NCBI GenBank assembly: GCA_943735955.1
Contig: OX030955.1
Span: forward strand, 10,742,147-10,806,146
Direction of reading: 5' to 3'
Origin: Piscicola geometra
Lineage: Eukaryota; Annelida; Clitellata; Hirudinida; Piscicolidae
DNA length: 64,000 bases
Shown here: positions 1 to 17,697 of the stretch, piece by piece
Layout: every line of letters begins with the position of its first letter
Position numbering within the stretch: the first letter of the stretch is position 1
Translations under genes and position numbers: made by a program
Notes under the pieces: generated by a model
Database searches by the model: none
The model's input: only the letters and a program-made list of their open reading frames with translations
Told to the model about the DNA's origin: nothing

Positions 1-52
1 GAAGTATGGAATAAGTAATAGTAGATATGATATTAGATGATAGTGGCGGTGG

Positions 53-6073
<6,021 letters not shown>

Positions 6074-6569
6074 CGTGGATCCTGCCTGTCTGGTTCTTTT
6101 CAATGCCGACTATTGGAAATTAAATATTGTGCCGGAAAGAAATGATTGATGATTAATGAACGATTAGAGAATCTTGTTAAAAAACAAGATAGTTTTAAAC
6201 ACTCAAAAAGATGCAAAAGTTGTATTTAATTTTTCAAATATGATCATTTACAAGCGCTTAATTTTACATTATGTAACTAAAATGATCAAAAGTTTCCAAA
6301 AACCTTGAAGATTATTTTAAATTCATAATATTTTATAATAATTTTAATTCACACTAAAAATTTATTTCTTTGAGCGATTCATTCGATTCTTCACCCTTTC
6401 ACACTGTCTCAATCTCAATGGCAATCATTCTCGAGAATGACCAAAATATTCATAAATAAATAAAAAGAAAAATATTAATCAAAAGACGCTAACCAAAATG
6501 GTATATTAGAACACAATTTTCCCACATTCCTAAGACAAAAGCGATTCAGCATTCACACCCTGTCAACAG

Positions 6570-7401
6570 CAATGTTATTTCCGTAACGAAAACGAAAACG
6601 AAAATTCTGAATAATCGTTCCACGAAAACGAAAATAAAAACTACATTTATTTTCAAAACGAAAACGAAAATAAAAACTATAATTATTTCCAAAACGAAAC
6701 TGAAATAAAAACTATAATTATTTTCAAAACGAAAATTAAATAAATTTTTATGATATGCCATAATATGCAAATAACTTTTATTAAAAATACATGTCTTTGT
6801 TATGAACATTATCTTTATGCTTTATGAAAGTAGCGCCATTTATCAAACAATATTTTATTACCGCTTCGCTTTGTCAATTAAATTATCACTTATTTTAATC
6901 ATAGATTTGTTGTTATATTTCAAATTTGTTGTTATATTTCAAATTTGTTGTTATATTTCAAATTTGTTGTTATATTTCAAATTTGTTGTTAATCAATAAT
7001 TTACGTAATCAATTCTTATAATATTTCAATTGACTGTTAATTTTTTAAACTCATTTGTTGTTAATATACTGTTATCATACATATCCCACAAACAAAAATT
7101 AGTATATCTATGACTGTTCTATTTTACCGTTTCATTTTATGATCAATTAATTTTTTTAGATATAATAAAAATTGTGTTTAAAGTTCTAAATTAATATATT
7201 TTCAAATCTAAAATGAAAATAAAAACTATAATTATTTTCAAAACTGAAACGAAAATAAAAACTATAATTATTTTCAAAACGAAAACGAAAATAAAAACTT
7301 TAATTATTTTCAAAACGAAAACGAAAATAAAAACGATAATTAATTCCAAAACGAAACTGAAATAAAAACTATAATTATTTTATGAAACGAAAATAACACT
7401 G
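6570..7401. mobile_element. Non-autonomous hAT-type element (832 bp) with internal minisatellites
   Basis: The ends are inverted: CAATGTTATTTCCG on the left, and CAGTGTTATTTTCG when the right end is reverse-complemented. Both sides are flanked by the identical 8-mer GTCAACAG (6562-6569 and 7402-7409), the target-duplication length of hAT transposons. The interior has two same-strand arrays (about 6583-6745 and 7212-7395) of a roughly 36-bp unit rich in AAAACGAAAACGAAAATAAA, and a separate 19-bp tandem repeat at 6905-6995. No transposase is encoded. It lies between the CLK and PTB genes. Confidence 0.85.
6905..6995 (+). repeat. 19-bp tandem repeat inside the hAT-type element
   Basis: Four to five copies of TTGTTGTTATATTTCAAAT arranged head to tail, nearly identical to each other. 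Confidence 0.9.
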
Positions 7402-7409
7402 GTCAACAG

Positions 7410-9222
7410 TTCCATTGGCTTCAATGATCTTAAACCATAGCTTCAATTTCGTTTCAGCAAAGGGCACATACAAATATTTTCATATTAATATTTTACTTTT
7501 ACAATGAATGCCATTCCAGAATTTAACAAATACCATCATCAACAAAGTCAATCAATGAAAAACATTTTGTAATTTCTTTTAATTTCGAACATTTATCACA
7601 ATTTCAAAAAACTGTTGGAAGTCTTCAAAATTGCCTAAAGAATTATAAAAAAAAGCCTACGTAACTCCACGAAAACCTGCTCTGGTGGACATCTTAGCTC
7701 CTACATTATCTGCCATGTCACACATCTTCCAAATATTCTTGGTCTAATTAATCTGTCAGAAAATGAAAAGAATGACAACTTGTTTTGGCTCATAGATGAA
7801 GTTTGTTGATTTCAGCAAAAGATTGTGAAAGGCATCATCAACTCGGGGAAAAAAGATATGATATGATCCCATACTTTTCCGAAGCCATTTCTACTTCTAA
7901 AAATGAAGTCGAACTGCTCACTGCTACAGTACCAGCGTTGGCAAAGACTTCTCCTTCACCCTCTTTCGCAGCCTCGGCACCAGTGGCAAGACAGAAAATT
8001 GAGAAGAATGATGATTGTGTTTTGAGGATGATGTGGTAATGATTGTGCTGTTGTATGAGTGTTGGTATTGTGGTGATGAAAGAATTTTTTATTTATGGTG
8101 ATAGTGTTTTTTTGGCTGTGATTGTCATGGTGGGGTGGGTGAGGTTGGATTATTGAGGTTGATCGTGTGTTTATATATATATTTTAATTTATATATATAC
8201 ATATATTGGTAATGGTCTAAAAACCGTTTTATTTAACAAATTTATTTGAAGAGCGCCTTTGTTCACTTAGTAAAGGGCGCTATACAAATCATTAGTGATT
8301 GATTGATTGATTGAGTGAAGATTCATCCAACAACTCTTTTCAATTTGATTTAAAGAATACTTACCTGATGAGCAATATCCTGGAAAAAGAGTGGTTAAGA
8401 TATCCATTTATCGTTCACGAAAAAAATCATCTTAGCAAATATCGTGATTTAAGAAAATCGATGAATTAGCAAATGATAATGCTTTGAAAGGAATTTGTGA
8501 AAAAAATATAATTCGTGTGTGCATTTTCGATCACTGTTCATTCTGAATATTCTGGATTAACAGTTAAATATTTGAGTCTTTTTGCTTCAACTACAGATGC
8601 AAAACGGAATTGTTTAATGACACTAGTAAAGCATAAAACAGGAATAATTTGAATTCACAAAATGAGGTCATCTATAAATATGATTTATTAATTTTTAAAT
8701 TCATAATGAATTTATTAGTTTTAGTGTTATAAGGCAGCAGAAAATATAAAAGTTTGCCGAGGCCTCCTGGTTCCAAAAAGTTTAAGAATCACTACCTCAG
8801 AGCAAATATGTTCAAAATCATGGAATGTCAAAAATAGAATCTCAAGAAATGTGACTTAATAAGTCAATAAAGTCATTATAAGAAAATATTGCATGGGGAT
8901 AACATCAAAGTCTATATTTATTATATAGATTTCTAAATTGAATTTGAAAATATAATTTTTGAAATGAACGCAAAGAATTAGCCAATAGATACAAAAAAGA
9001 TTAATTTGAAAAGAGAAAAAAAATAAAGGAGATAATTAGGCTATCAGTTGATTATAAACTATGAACATAAGAAATAAATAAATGAGTTTAAATAACAATC
9101 GAAGTAATAATTAAATATACTCTTGAATCTAAGAAACAGCTGATTATCTAGCTAGTCTAGATGCTATTCAAAATGCCATAAGGATGCTAGAACTCAGGAT
9201 GAGGGGGTCAAGGGTCAAAGGG
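7410..9222. other. Intergenic AT-rich sequence between the CLK and PTB genes
   Basis: No convincing gene was found. A 78-codon open frame at 7803-8039 has somewhat gene-like composition, but no family features and no clear splice context. The stretch also holds a repeat tail (8225-8312). Confidence 0.5.
8225..8312 (+). mobile_element. SINE/LINE 3' tail (GCGCTATACAAAT plus ATTG repeats)
   Basis: The segment GAGCGCCTTTGTTCACTTAGTAAAGGGCGCTATACAAATCATTAGTGATTG then runs into ATTG repeats. The same ending recurs at 45180-45240, and in shorter form at 33187-33235 (minus), 55085-55115 and 61420-61450. Such conserved ends with a short simple-repeat tail are typical of retroposons. The body upstream is not recognisable. 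Confidence 0.6.
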
Positions 9223-12200
9223 TCAGTGGGACAACATCCTTCTCCTCGCCACTGCTTCTTCATTGCACTTCTGAAAGGTACAATCGTCATTTAGTGATAG
9301 TTTATCAACTATCTAAAAAGAAAAAAATTCCGATTCTTGTTGTGAATTTTCTTTCCATTTTTGTATTTAAACTAAAAACTTTTATAAATAAACTCACTTT
9401 GAATTAGTTTAACACTAACTAACTATCATTCATAAAACTACCGTAAAACACCATGTATAACGCGCACCCATGTATAAGACGCCCCAATGTACAAGGCGCA
9501 CCCATGTATAAGACGCACCCATGTATAAAGCGCACCCATGTATAAGATGCACCCATGTATAAGGCGCACCTATGTATAAGACGCACCCATGTATAAGACG
9601 CAAGGAATTGCACAGATATACTGATACTTAGGATGCGGCCTGGATGAGTTACTCACCATGAGGGCGTTGGAGAGGGCCCTGTAGAAGCGGGAAGCATTCG
9701 GTTCAATGAGGAATGCATAGCCCAGCATGGTGCCAGCCACCGCCACTATGAAGCCTCCGAACCTGCGTTTGTGTGTGTTTGTTTGTAACTGTATGTTTGT
9801 GCATGTGCTTTTAAGTATCTGTGTTTGTGTGTATGTATCTGTGCTTGTGTGTCTGTGTTTCTGCTTGTTTGTGTATCTGTGCTTGTGTGTATATGTGCCT
9901 TTATGCTTTCTTATATGATTGTCATTTCAGTTTTATGTTTGTTTAGTTGAATTTCACTAGTTTAAAGCTAAAAAAAACAAATATGTTTATAACTCTAGAA
10001 AAAAGACTTGAAAACAAAAAATTAAAATTAAAGTTTCTAAAGCACTTTTATAAAGCCTCTGGTTTTCCCAAAGGCCAGTCTTTGCTATTTCTTATAGTAA
10101 CAACCACCACATTCCTTTACGAATACAGAAATTGATGAAACATGGGCTTACATTGAAACTCTAGAAACTACATAAAACTCTAGAAACCACTTAAAAGTCA
10201 AGAAACCACATAAAAGTCTAGAAACCACATAAAAGTCTAAAAACCACATAAAAGTCTAGAAACCACATAAAACTCTATAAACCACATAAAACTCTATAAA
10301 CCACATAAAACTCTATAAACCACATAAAAGTCTATAAGCCACAAAAAGGGGCTCACTTGTTGTTCCTTGAGGAGATTCCAGCGTAGGAGAGGTTCCTCAG
10401 ACTGCACGAGTAAATCACGTCGTCCCTGTTCTGGAGGAAGACAACTAATATGAAATATATTCGCAATTTAAGGGTTTAAACAAATTGATCAAAACATCAA
10501 GTTGTATGAAAACTTAAATTTTTTTGAAATTTGAAACTTAAAAATTTAAGTTTAAGTTGCCCGAATTTAAAAATTATAATTATTTTGTTTTTTATTTATC
10601 AATAACAATATTTGATTAAATAATAAAAAATAACTGAAATTAAAAACTTAGACATAATTAATCGCAATTATTATGATTATGTCGAAAAACTTTACCTTGT
10701 AGTCGACGACGGATATGCGAGCAGAACTTATCTCCAGCACGACCCTCAGCCAATTGGAGGGGCTAGTGGAGCTCTTGAGAAACTCTATGGCGTTGTCCAC
10801 CTCATCGTCCCCTGCAGTATTGAGTCAATAAATAGATTTTGATGATTCATATATATTTAATTTTTGAGTGCGTTTATTCAGAATGCAATTTTGTCTCCAA
10901 TCCGTCCCAGCAAATTCATTAGTTTCACAATCTGTCATTGAATTCACTTTAACAAAGCTTATGAATTTGATTGATTTATTTACAAAAAGAAAATCTATTT
11001 CTATAATACATATTTCATTAACTGATTTTTCCATGAAGTATAGAATATTAAATTAAATGGTATTAATTATTTTCTGCAATTTACAAATAATACGTTTTAG
11101 ATACGATATAAACATTCATGAGCACTCGCCTCTGATCTTGTTCACCCTCACCATTCCCAGGTACAAACATTCGATCTCCGTTGTGTTCTTGGCAACTGGA
11201 GAATATTTAATTATTTAATTCATCGATAATTGTTATGAAAATTCAAATAATTCAAATGCTTTGAATTGAGTCTTATGAGCGCACAGTCTGAATACAAAAG
11301 CTTCAGAGATATCAATGCAGAGATTAATGAGGATGATGTCTATTTACTATAAATGAAACTAAGACGCATCAGTGCAATGAAATGAATGCGTCGCGGCATA
11401 AAAAAAAGCTTATGCATTTATGAATGAGTAAATGTGCGTTTGAAATTTTTCGAGTATCCACAAGGCACCTGGAGGTTGGTGGAAGAACTCAAGGTGCTGT
11501 GCATCGGTGTTGGACCGGTAGTCCCCTAGGTATCTTGAAGCTCTGTCTTCACCCCTCCTTCGTTGGTAGATACCCTCATCAATCATCTCAGTCCTTGGGC
11601 GGGTCTGATACACGTGTTCGCTGATTGTGTTTCTCTGGCTTCGGGAAGCATCGATGTCCCCTCGCTCAGTGTAGACTGTCAAGGGTGCCTGCTTGCGTCT
11701 CACAACGTCCCCGTATGTGTCTCTGTAACTGCGCTCATCCACATACCCCTGCAGTCTGCGGTTGTGGGACAGACTTTCTGACCGGAATCGGTTCTGCTCT
11801 AACGAGTACATTTCGCTATCTCTGAATTTTCTGCTTTTCTTGGGAGACTCCACTCTGCTCGTGTACTCAGTGGTGACATACTGCAAGCCTGGTCTCTCCC
11901 CGTTTCCCTTCTTCAAAGTTTCAACAAAAGGTCCTTCATCGTCGGATTCGGTGAAAACGATCTTGGAACGTTCGATGGTGCTCACCCTGTTTCTCCACGC
12001 ATCATCGTTCTTCGTCTCGTACCTCCCCTTGACCACCTGCTCTTGCACTCTTGGCCTCGTGTAGGTGACAACTCGTTCCGAATAGTAACCTGTTTCATCG
12101 GGGACGTAATCCCTTGCAACATCAACCTCTTTGGCCGACTTCATAGAAACCATGTCTTTTCTGACCAAGACTGGAGAGTCTTGGTAGTAGTTTGAAGAAA

Positions 12201-15200
12201 CGACCACTCTTCGCTCTACCATAGCAGGGTTTTCTGGCTTTGAGTACCCCGCAAAGCCTCTCGCTTTGCTGTTGTCTTCGAAGACGACATCGTTTCTGTA
12301 GGTAGTTTCCATGGGCTGCTTGCTCACTGCTACTCTGTTTTCCCCTTGATACGTGTTGTACTCCCGTTGAATTGATGCATCTACCTTCCTCTCATAACCA
12401 ACAGATTCTTGTAGCGGCTTCGATGTGACTTCTCGAGTGTCAGACCTCACCTGGCTTTCCTGCAGGGGAACTCCGTTGCCTGTTTTGTTGCTGGGAATTC
12501 CTCGCTTCTTCAGGGCTTCACCAACGGTCTTTTCAATTGTTTCCGCTCCTCCGTTTGCCTGGAAGACCCAGCATACCAGCTTGCCCAAGCCTTCGGTGAC
12601 GTAGTAGAAGACGTTCCTGTAGGTTGAGGGAAGATATTATTAACTTCTGAGTGCTTCCATAAAGGAGAATGTGAGATGTTTCAAAAGTATCAAGAGTGCT
12701 TTGAAATGCTGATAAGATATTCGTCTCAAAACTTTTGATTTTTGACGCTGACAAATAAGTAATGAATCCAGTATCGAAAAAACCGCAATGGGATATTAAT
12801 TTATTTTCAAAACTGCAAAAAAGGGTTAATATTTTTAATCAACTTTTTTCTTGAAAAATTCACTGTCAGCTTTACAGATTTTCCGGTTCCTTTGTGTAAC
12901 CCTTTCGTCGCCGTAACTGAGACTTAGAGATTTTCTTAGTATATTCACTGAGAGTCTAAACAACATTATCCATTTCAGTGAACACGTTTCTAAAACGATA
13001 TGTTATATTACGGGTTTACGCCATGTTGTACAAAGACTGACCTGCCATGCGATCCGATGCTCTTGATGGCTTCCAGAGGGTGAATGACAGGGTGGAAAAA
13101 CTTGTTCTTGAAGTTGGCAGTGATTGGGTTCCTTGGGTCGATTGGAAGCAGAAACTGGTTTTGAATCATTCAATATTTAATTAAATTGGGTTTATGATAA
13201 CTTTTTAAAATCAATTTTAATTATAAACTCTGCATAGTTATAAAAATCAATTCAGCACCCTCTCATGAAAAAAATATATTGTTTTTTTTAATTAGAAATA
13301 AACAGTTTTATTGAAGCATAAGATAAATAATAAGGATAAAAACAGCAGAAGAAACAATTAGAAGCAAAATAAGAAGAAAAAAAAGTAACTTAAAAGATTC
13401 AAAAGAAGAGAAGAAGAGAGAAACACCTTCTTGAGGTAGTTGGAGTCTTCCTTTGGAGCAGCAAAACCCACTGAGTCACTGCTCAAGTGAAGGTTCTTTT
13501 CAGAAGGCTGGATCTTTTATTAATTTTGAAAAGTAAAAAATAATAAGACATCTTATTATTATTATGAAAAATTAAATAATAATACTTAGTAAAATTATTT
13601 TTTAAAATTATTTTTATTATTTCTATTTTTATAACCATTATAGAGGTCAAAAGATCTGCGTGGTTTTAACTCCCTAAACTAAACTAAACCAAACTATTAA
13701 ATGTAAATGATATTAGTAATCTAGAATATTTTTATTCATATTTATCGTCATCAACCTCATTATCTTCATAGATTTATAAACGTACTTTTAGACATTCATC
13801 AAAATATAAGTTTTAAATATCTTTCATTTATAAAAAAATGTTTCTATAAAAATAAATTTTTATCTAAGGCTATTGAGTACCTTTGCGGTGGAGTTTTCAC
13901 AAAGTCGATCGAAGAGCTTCGGAGAATTGCTGCTGAACTCTGTTTGGTTGGCGAAGAAGGCCATGCCAACGAAGGTAGCTGGCAAGTTTTCGCCTTTGTC
14001 TGCTTTTTGAGCCTTTTTTGTGAAAGTTTTAATCAAAGTTTAGAATTTTTTTGTGATCATGTATATTATATAATTTGTTTTCATAGGTATGACCTGGGTA
14101 CCTGATAGCACATCTTAAGTTAAGTACGCTTTTTTTAAGCGTGCCAAATATTCTTTTCATTCCATTTGCAGGTCTAGACAAAAAAAATGCAATTTTTAGT
14201 TTTTTAAAAATTTATTAAAGATAAGTAAATAACTATTTTTATGCTTCAGTTGTTAAGAATATATTTCTACATAGCGAAACCTTATCAAACTTTATTTCCT
14301 TCCATAAAACTTAATTGATTGAAAGCTTTAGGCAATTAAACAATTCAGAGTTTCAATTTTCATTTCTAGTTTCTTACTTTTTATCATTAAATATTTCCAA
14401 TATTTTAGTTTTTGGATACTCGAGTCCAAAAGATTCTTCTTGTACCTGAACCGTTACCCGGGTACTTTCATAGATTTTATTATACTTTCCAAGCGTTGTT
14501 TCTCAATCTTCGTTGGTACACCAATCTATTGGTTTTAAAAAGCTATACAACGATTAAACTAATTTAGTCTGACAATGAGATTGAAATATTTACATGTTTC
14601 ACATGCGCATAATAAGGCACAAAAACGTATGAGAAAGTATACCAATAATGTTAATATTGTACCACAAAAAAAGTATAAGTTTATATATATATTTTTTTAC
14701 TTAATAATTTAAAAGTAAATTCATTGGAATAAAACTACTTCATCCATCTATAATAATTATTAATAAAATTCCTACGATGAGTTTGGAGTTGAAAGGGGCG
14801 TAGTAGCTGACGGGCTTGGTGCTCAGCTTGCTGGGGTTCACTTCGATTCTCGGGCCTCTCTGCGGCACCACTTCGCTTTTCACCACGTAGTTTTCTTTAT
14901 TTTCACTTTTCACCGGCTCGCCTCTCATCTCTCCAACCCTCACTCGCTCTCCCACTGTTTGTCTCCTTTCCTCCCACTTGAGCTCTCTCAGCGGTTGTTC
15001 TTCCTTATACTCCCGCTTGCCATTTGAAATCTCATAGTGGTAAAAGCCTGTCTTGTCGCGTGGTGGCGCTCGTTCATCGTCGTAGTAGTAGCGGTCGTCA
15101 GCCAGTTGTGTCCGCTGCCTTCGGTTCAGAAGCAGGGTGGGCTCCCTGTCGGGTTGAAGTTGCAATCACTGATTGGTTTCTATATGAGGAAAGAAGTTAA

Positions 15201-17697
15201 CGTTATATTGCATAAATAATTTTATTTTAACAACTTTATTTTAAAAAATTTATATTTAATATTGAAGGGTATTTCAAAGAATGAAACGACAAAATGAAAT
15301 GAATTAAGTCTCATCAAGCTTCTTAACTTGTCTTTTTCTTAAATAAAAACTTTTGCAGCTCATGGAAATATACTATTTTATTTCCAAAAATCTAATTTCT
15401 AAATAATTAATTATTAAATTTCCATCAATAGAACTCACTCGTCCGAAATTTTCTCTGTAGCTGTGTACCTCTTGTCCCACTTGGCATCATCCTACAGTGA
15501 TTCAGTGTCATTCAGGTTTTATCCAATTGTAGATTTTTGTATAAAAATAAAGAATTTAGTCTGATGTCATGTATGTGTCAAGCTGAAAGTAAAACTGTCA
15601 TTAAATATTTCTCCAAGGCTGACTGCAGTTTGAAGAGGTTTTATTGCAAAAGAATTCTATTATTAGAAGTGTATGCAGTCGGATTAACTTACATTTACTG
15701 AGACTGAACATTCTTTGCATTGTTATTTTTATGCAAATCAAAATCACGCTATAGTTTTTTCCAAAAATAAGAGAATATTAAACTTATATTTATATATAAT
15801 AGTTTTCATTCTTTTATAAATAAATGCCAAGAAATCGAAGCTATATTTTTTTAATGTATATCATTTGTCAATAAATCTCTAAATAAACACACACAAAAAA
15901 CTTTATCAAATTGATAAATACTTCAAGTACCTTCACACTCCTGCCTTCAACCCTTCTTTCTCCCATGTAGTAGTCCTCATCATAGGCTCCTCTTGTGTTC
16001 TGTGTCGAATTTTTTATGCCATAAATAATATGTATATACCATGTCATACTCCGTTATTTTTTTTGAATGTAAGTAGTCTCTTGAAGGCTTGTATTTTTCA
16101 TGCATTCCAAAAACTTGTTTGTTTGACATGACACACAACAAGTAAAAGTCTCAAACACCAGCAAGAACATGCAGCACAAACCTGGTAAACGTCCTGACGA
16201 TCTTCAACCTCCTGCTGCCGTGGCACGCCTCTGTATTGATGAAGACATTCATGTTAACCTATTTGCCTATCAAAAATCTCAAATAGACATACTTTAAATT
16301 ATTCATTTAAACACGCATATTTATTAATTTAAAAGACTCAATGACGACCTGCTCATCCATTCAAACACGCGCTTACTCACTTGCCATACTCTCTGCCCTT
16401 GTCTCCCTGCAGGCTTTCAGCATCATCGCTATAGCTTCTTTCACCGTAAAATTGCTTTCTGATCACCGGATCATCTTCCACCTTCCTCAAGTCAACAAAC
16501 TGCACGCCGCCATCGTCCTTCTCCCTCTCCTGTCTCCTGCTTACAACTCGTTTTCCTTCGTCAGCATCGTAGCCCTGGTCAGCCTCCCTGCAAGGTTTCA
16601 CGCACAGTTTTAATATGTTAATGATAATTATAATAATAATTCATTATAATAATAATTATAATATTCACAGCTCTAAATTTAATAAATAATGCTTTTTTGC
16701 TTACAACATTGACATAACGTGGAATGATGATAATAAAACTTTTGAAACCTAGAAAAGATTCTCTCTCTGGTTGCAGCGGTGTACTCAAAGTCGTCGCTTG
16801 TGAGTCCTTCCTTCATGAAACTTCTCACGTACGCTTCCCTCTCTCGATCCCTTCTCTCTCCCCCTTTTCTTGCCACATCTCTTGTTTCTCTCTGACCATA
16901 CTCTGTCTCTCTCCTTCCTCCTTCTCTCATCTCCCTTCGCTCCCCTTCTCTCATCGTTTCCCTCTCCCTCTCTCTAATTTCCTTCCTACCTTCTTCTCTC
17001 ATCTCCCTTATTTCTTCTTTTCTTATTTCCCTTCTATCTTCTTCCCTTTCTTCTCTCACCTCTCTTCTATCTCCCATCCTTCTCTCATACTCTCTCCTTC
17101 CTCTTTGTCTTTCTTCTGGATACGACACTTCCAGCTCAGGTCTTTCCACAATGGCTCTTTCCACATCTCCCCTCTCATACATCCTCCTTTCCTCCATCCT
17201 CTCAGGTTCTCTCCTCACCGCCATCACCTCTTCATCAGGCCTCTTCATCACGTGGTATTCCATGATTGGAGAGTGATCCGAGTAGCCACCTGCGTGGTAG
17301 TCTGTGCCGGGTGGTGTGCAAGTGTTCGATAAGTGTTTTTGCAGAATAGGTGGTGTGGAAAAATTAAAAAAGTGATTTTGCATACAAATAGGAGATAAAG
17401 GTTAAAAAAAATAGGACACAGAAAAGAAACGGCTGATAAAATTGATTATAGATTTTCAGTACACATTTTAGTACATTTTAATGATAGGTTATGTCCTTTG
17501 CTAATTTCCAGAGTCGAATAGTTCTTTTATTGGAAATAAAAAAGTCTTAATTTTTTGATTTTAGAAGCAAGTTTTGACTGCTAAAAATGGCGCAATAGGT
17601 TTGCATTCAACAAATAAACTAATCTGCAACACATTTCAAGCAAAAATGAAAATAATGAAAAATTAAATTCCCTACCTCTATGTCGATACGCAGCCAT
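9223..17697 (-). CDS. Large PTB (PID)-domain protein, complete 16-exon gene
   Basis: Exons: 17697-17676, 17301-16749, 16587-16381, 16230-16182, 15999-15931, 15491-15439, 15145-14776, 14012-13881, 13513-13427, 13154-13042, 12616-11469, 11195-11130, 10811-10696, 10430-10357, 9762-9657, 9270-9223. Phases agree throughout, from ATG to TGA, giving 1070 residues. Residues 8-190 are extremely Arg/Glu-rich, probably a charged helix or disordered tail. Residues about 445-595 look like a divergent PTB fold ending in NVFYYVTEGLGKLVCWVF. A long polar linker follows. A clearer PTB domain at about 934-1070 starts IECLYLGMVRVNKIRG, continues RVVLEISSARISVVDY and ends in a helix (FYRALSNALM). PTB domains bind NPxY-like peptides or lipids, so an adaptor role is likely. 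I do not recognise the family. One intron (after exon 12) uses a GC donor. Confidence 0.85.
9440..9602 (+). repeat. 17-18-bp tandem repeat (CACCCATGTATAAGACG)
   Basis: About nine imperfect copies of GCGCACCCATGTATAAGAC-like units. They lie in the last intron of the PTB gene, between its exons at 9657-9762 and 9223-9270. Confidence 0.9.
10150..10345 (+). repeat. 18-bp tandem repeat (AACCACATAAAAGTCTAG)
   Basis: About ten head-to-tail copies of an 18-base unit, in two variants: AAAGTCTAG and AAACTCTAT. They lie in the intron between the PTB-gene exons at 10357-10430 and 9657-9762. Confidence 0.92.

Noticed and set aside
7803..8039. 78-codon open frame, possible small gene
   Set aside because: No family features, no clear start context or splice partners; composition alone is not enough.
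9438..9602. Possible CRISPR-like array of short regular repeats
   Set aside because: The units are directly adjacent without unique spacers and lie in an intron of an animal gene; it is a minisatellite.
11424..12064. Several plus-strand open frames
   Set aside because: Antisense shadows of the long PTB-gene exon 12616-11469.
16724..17332. 202-codon plus-strand open frame rich in Ser/Pro/Phe
   Set aside because: Antisense shadow of the Arg/Glu-rich exon of the PTB gene (17301-16749).
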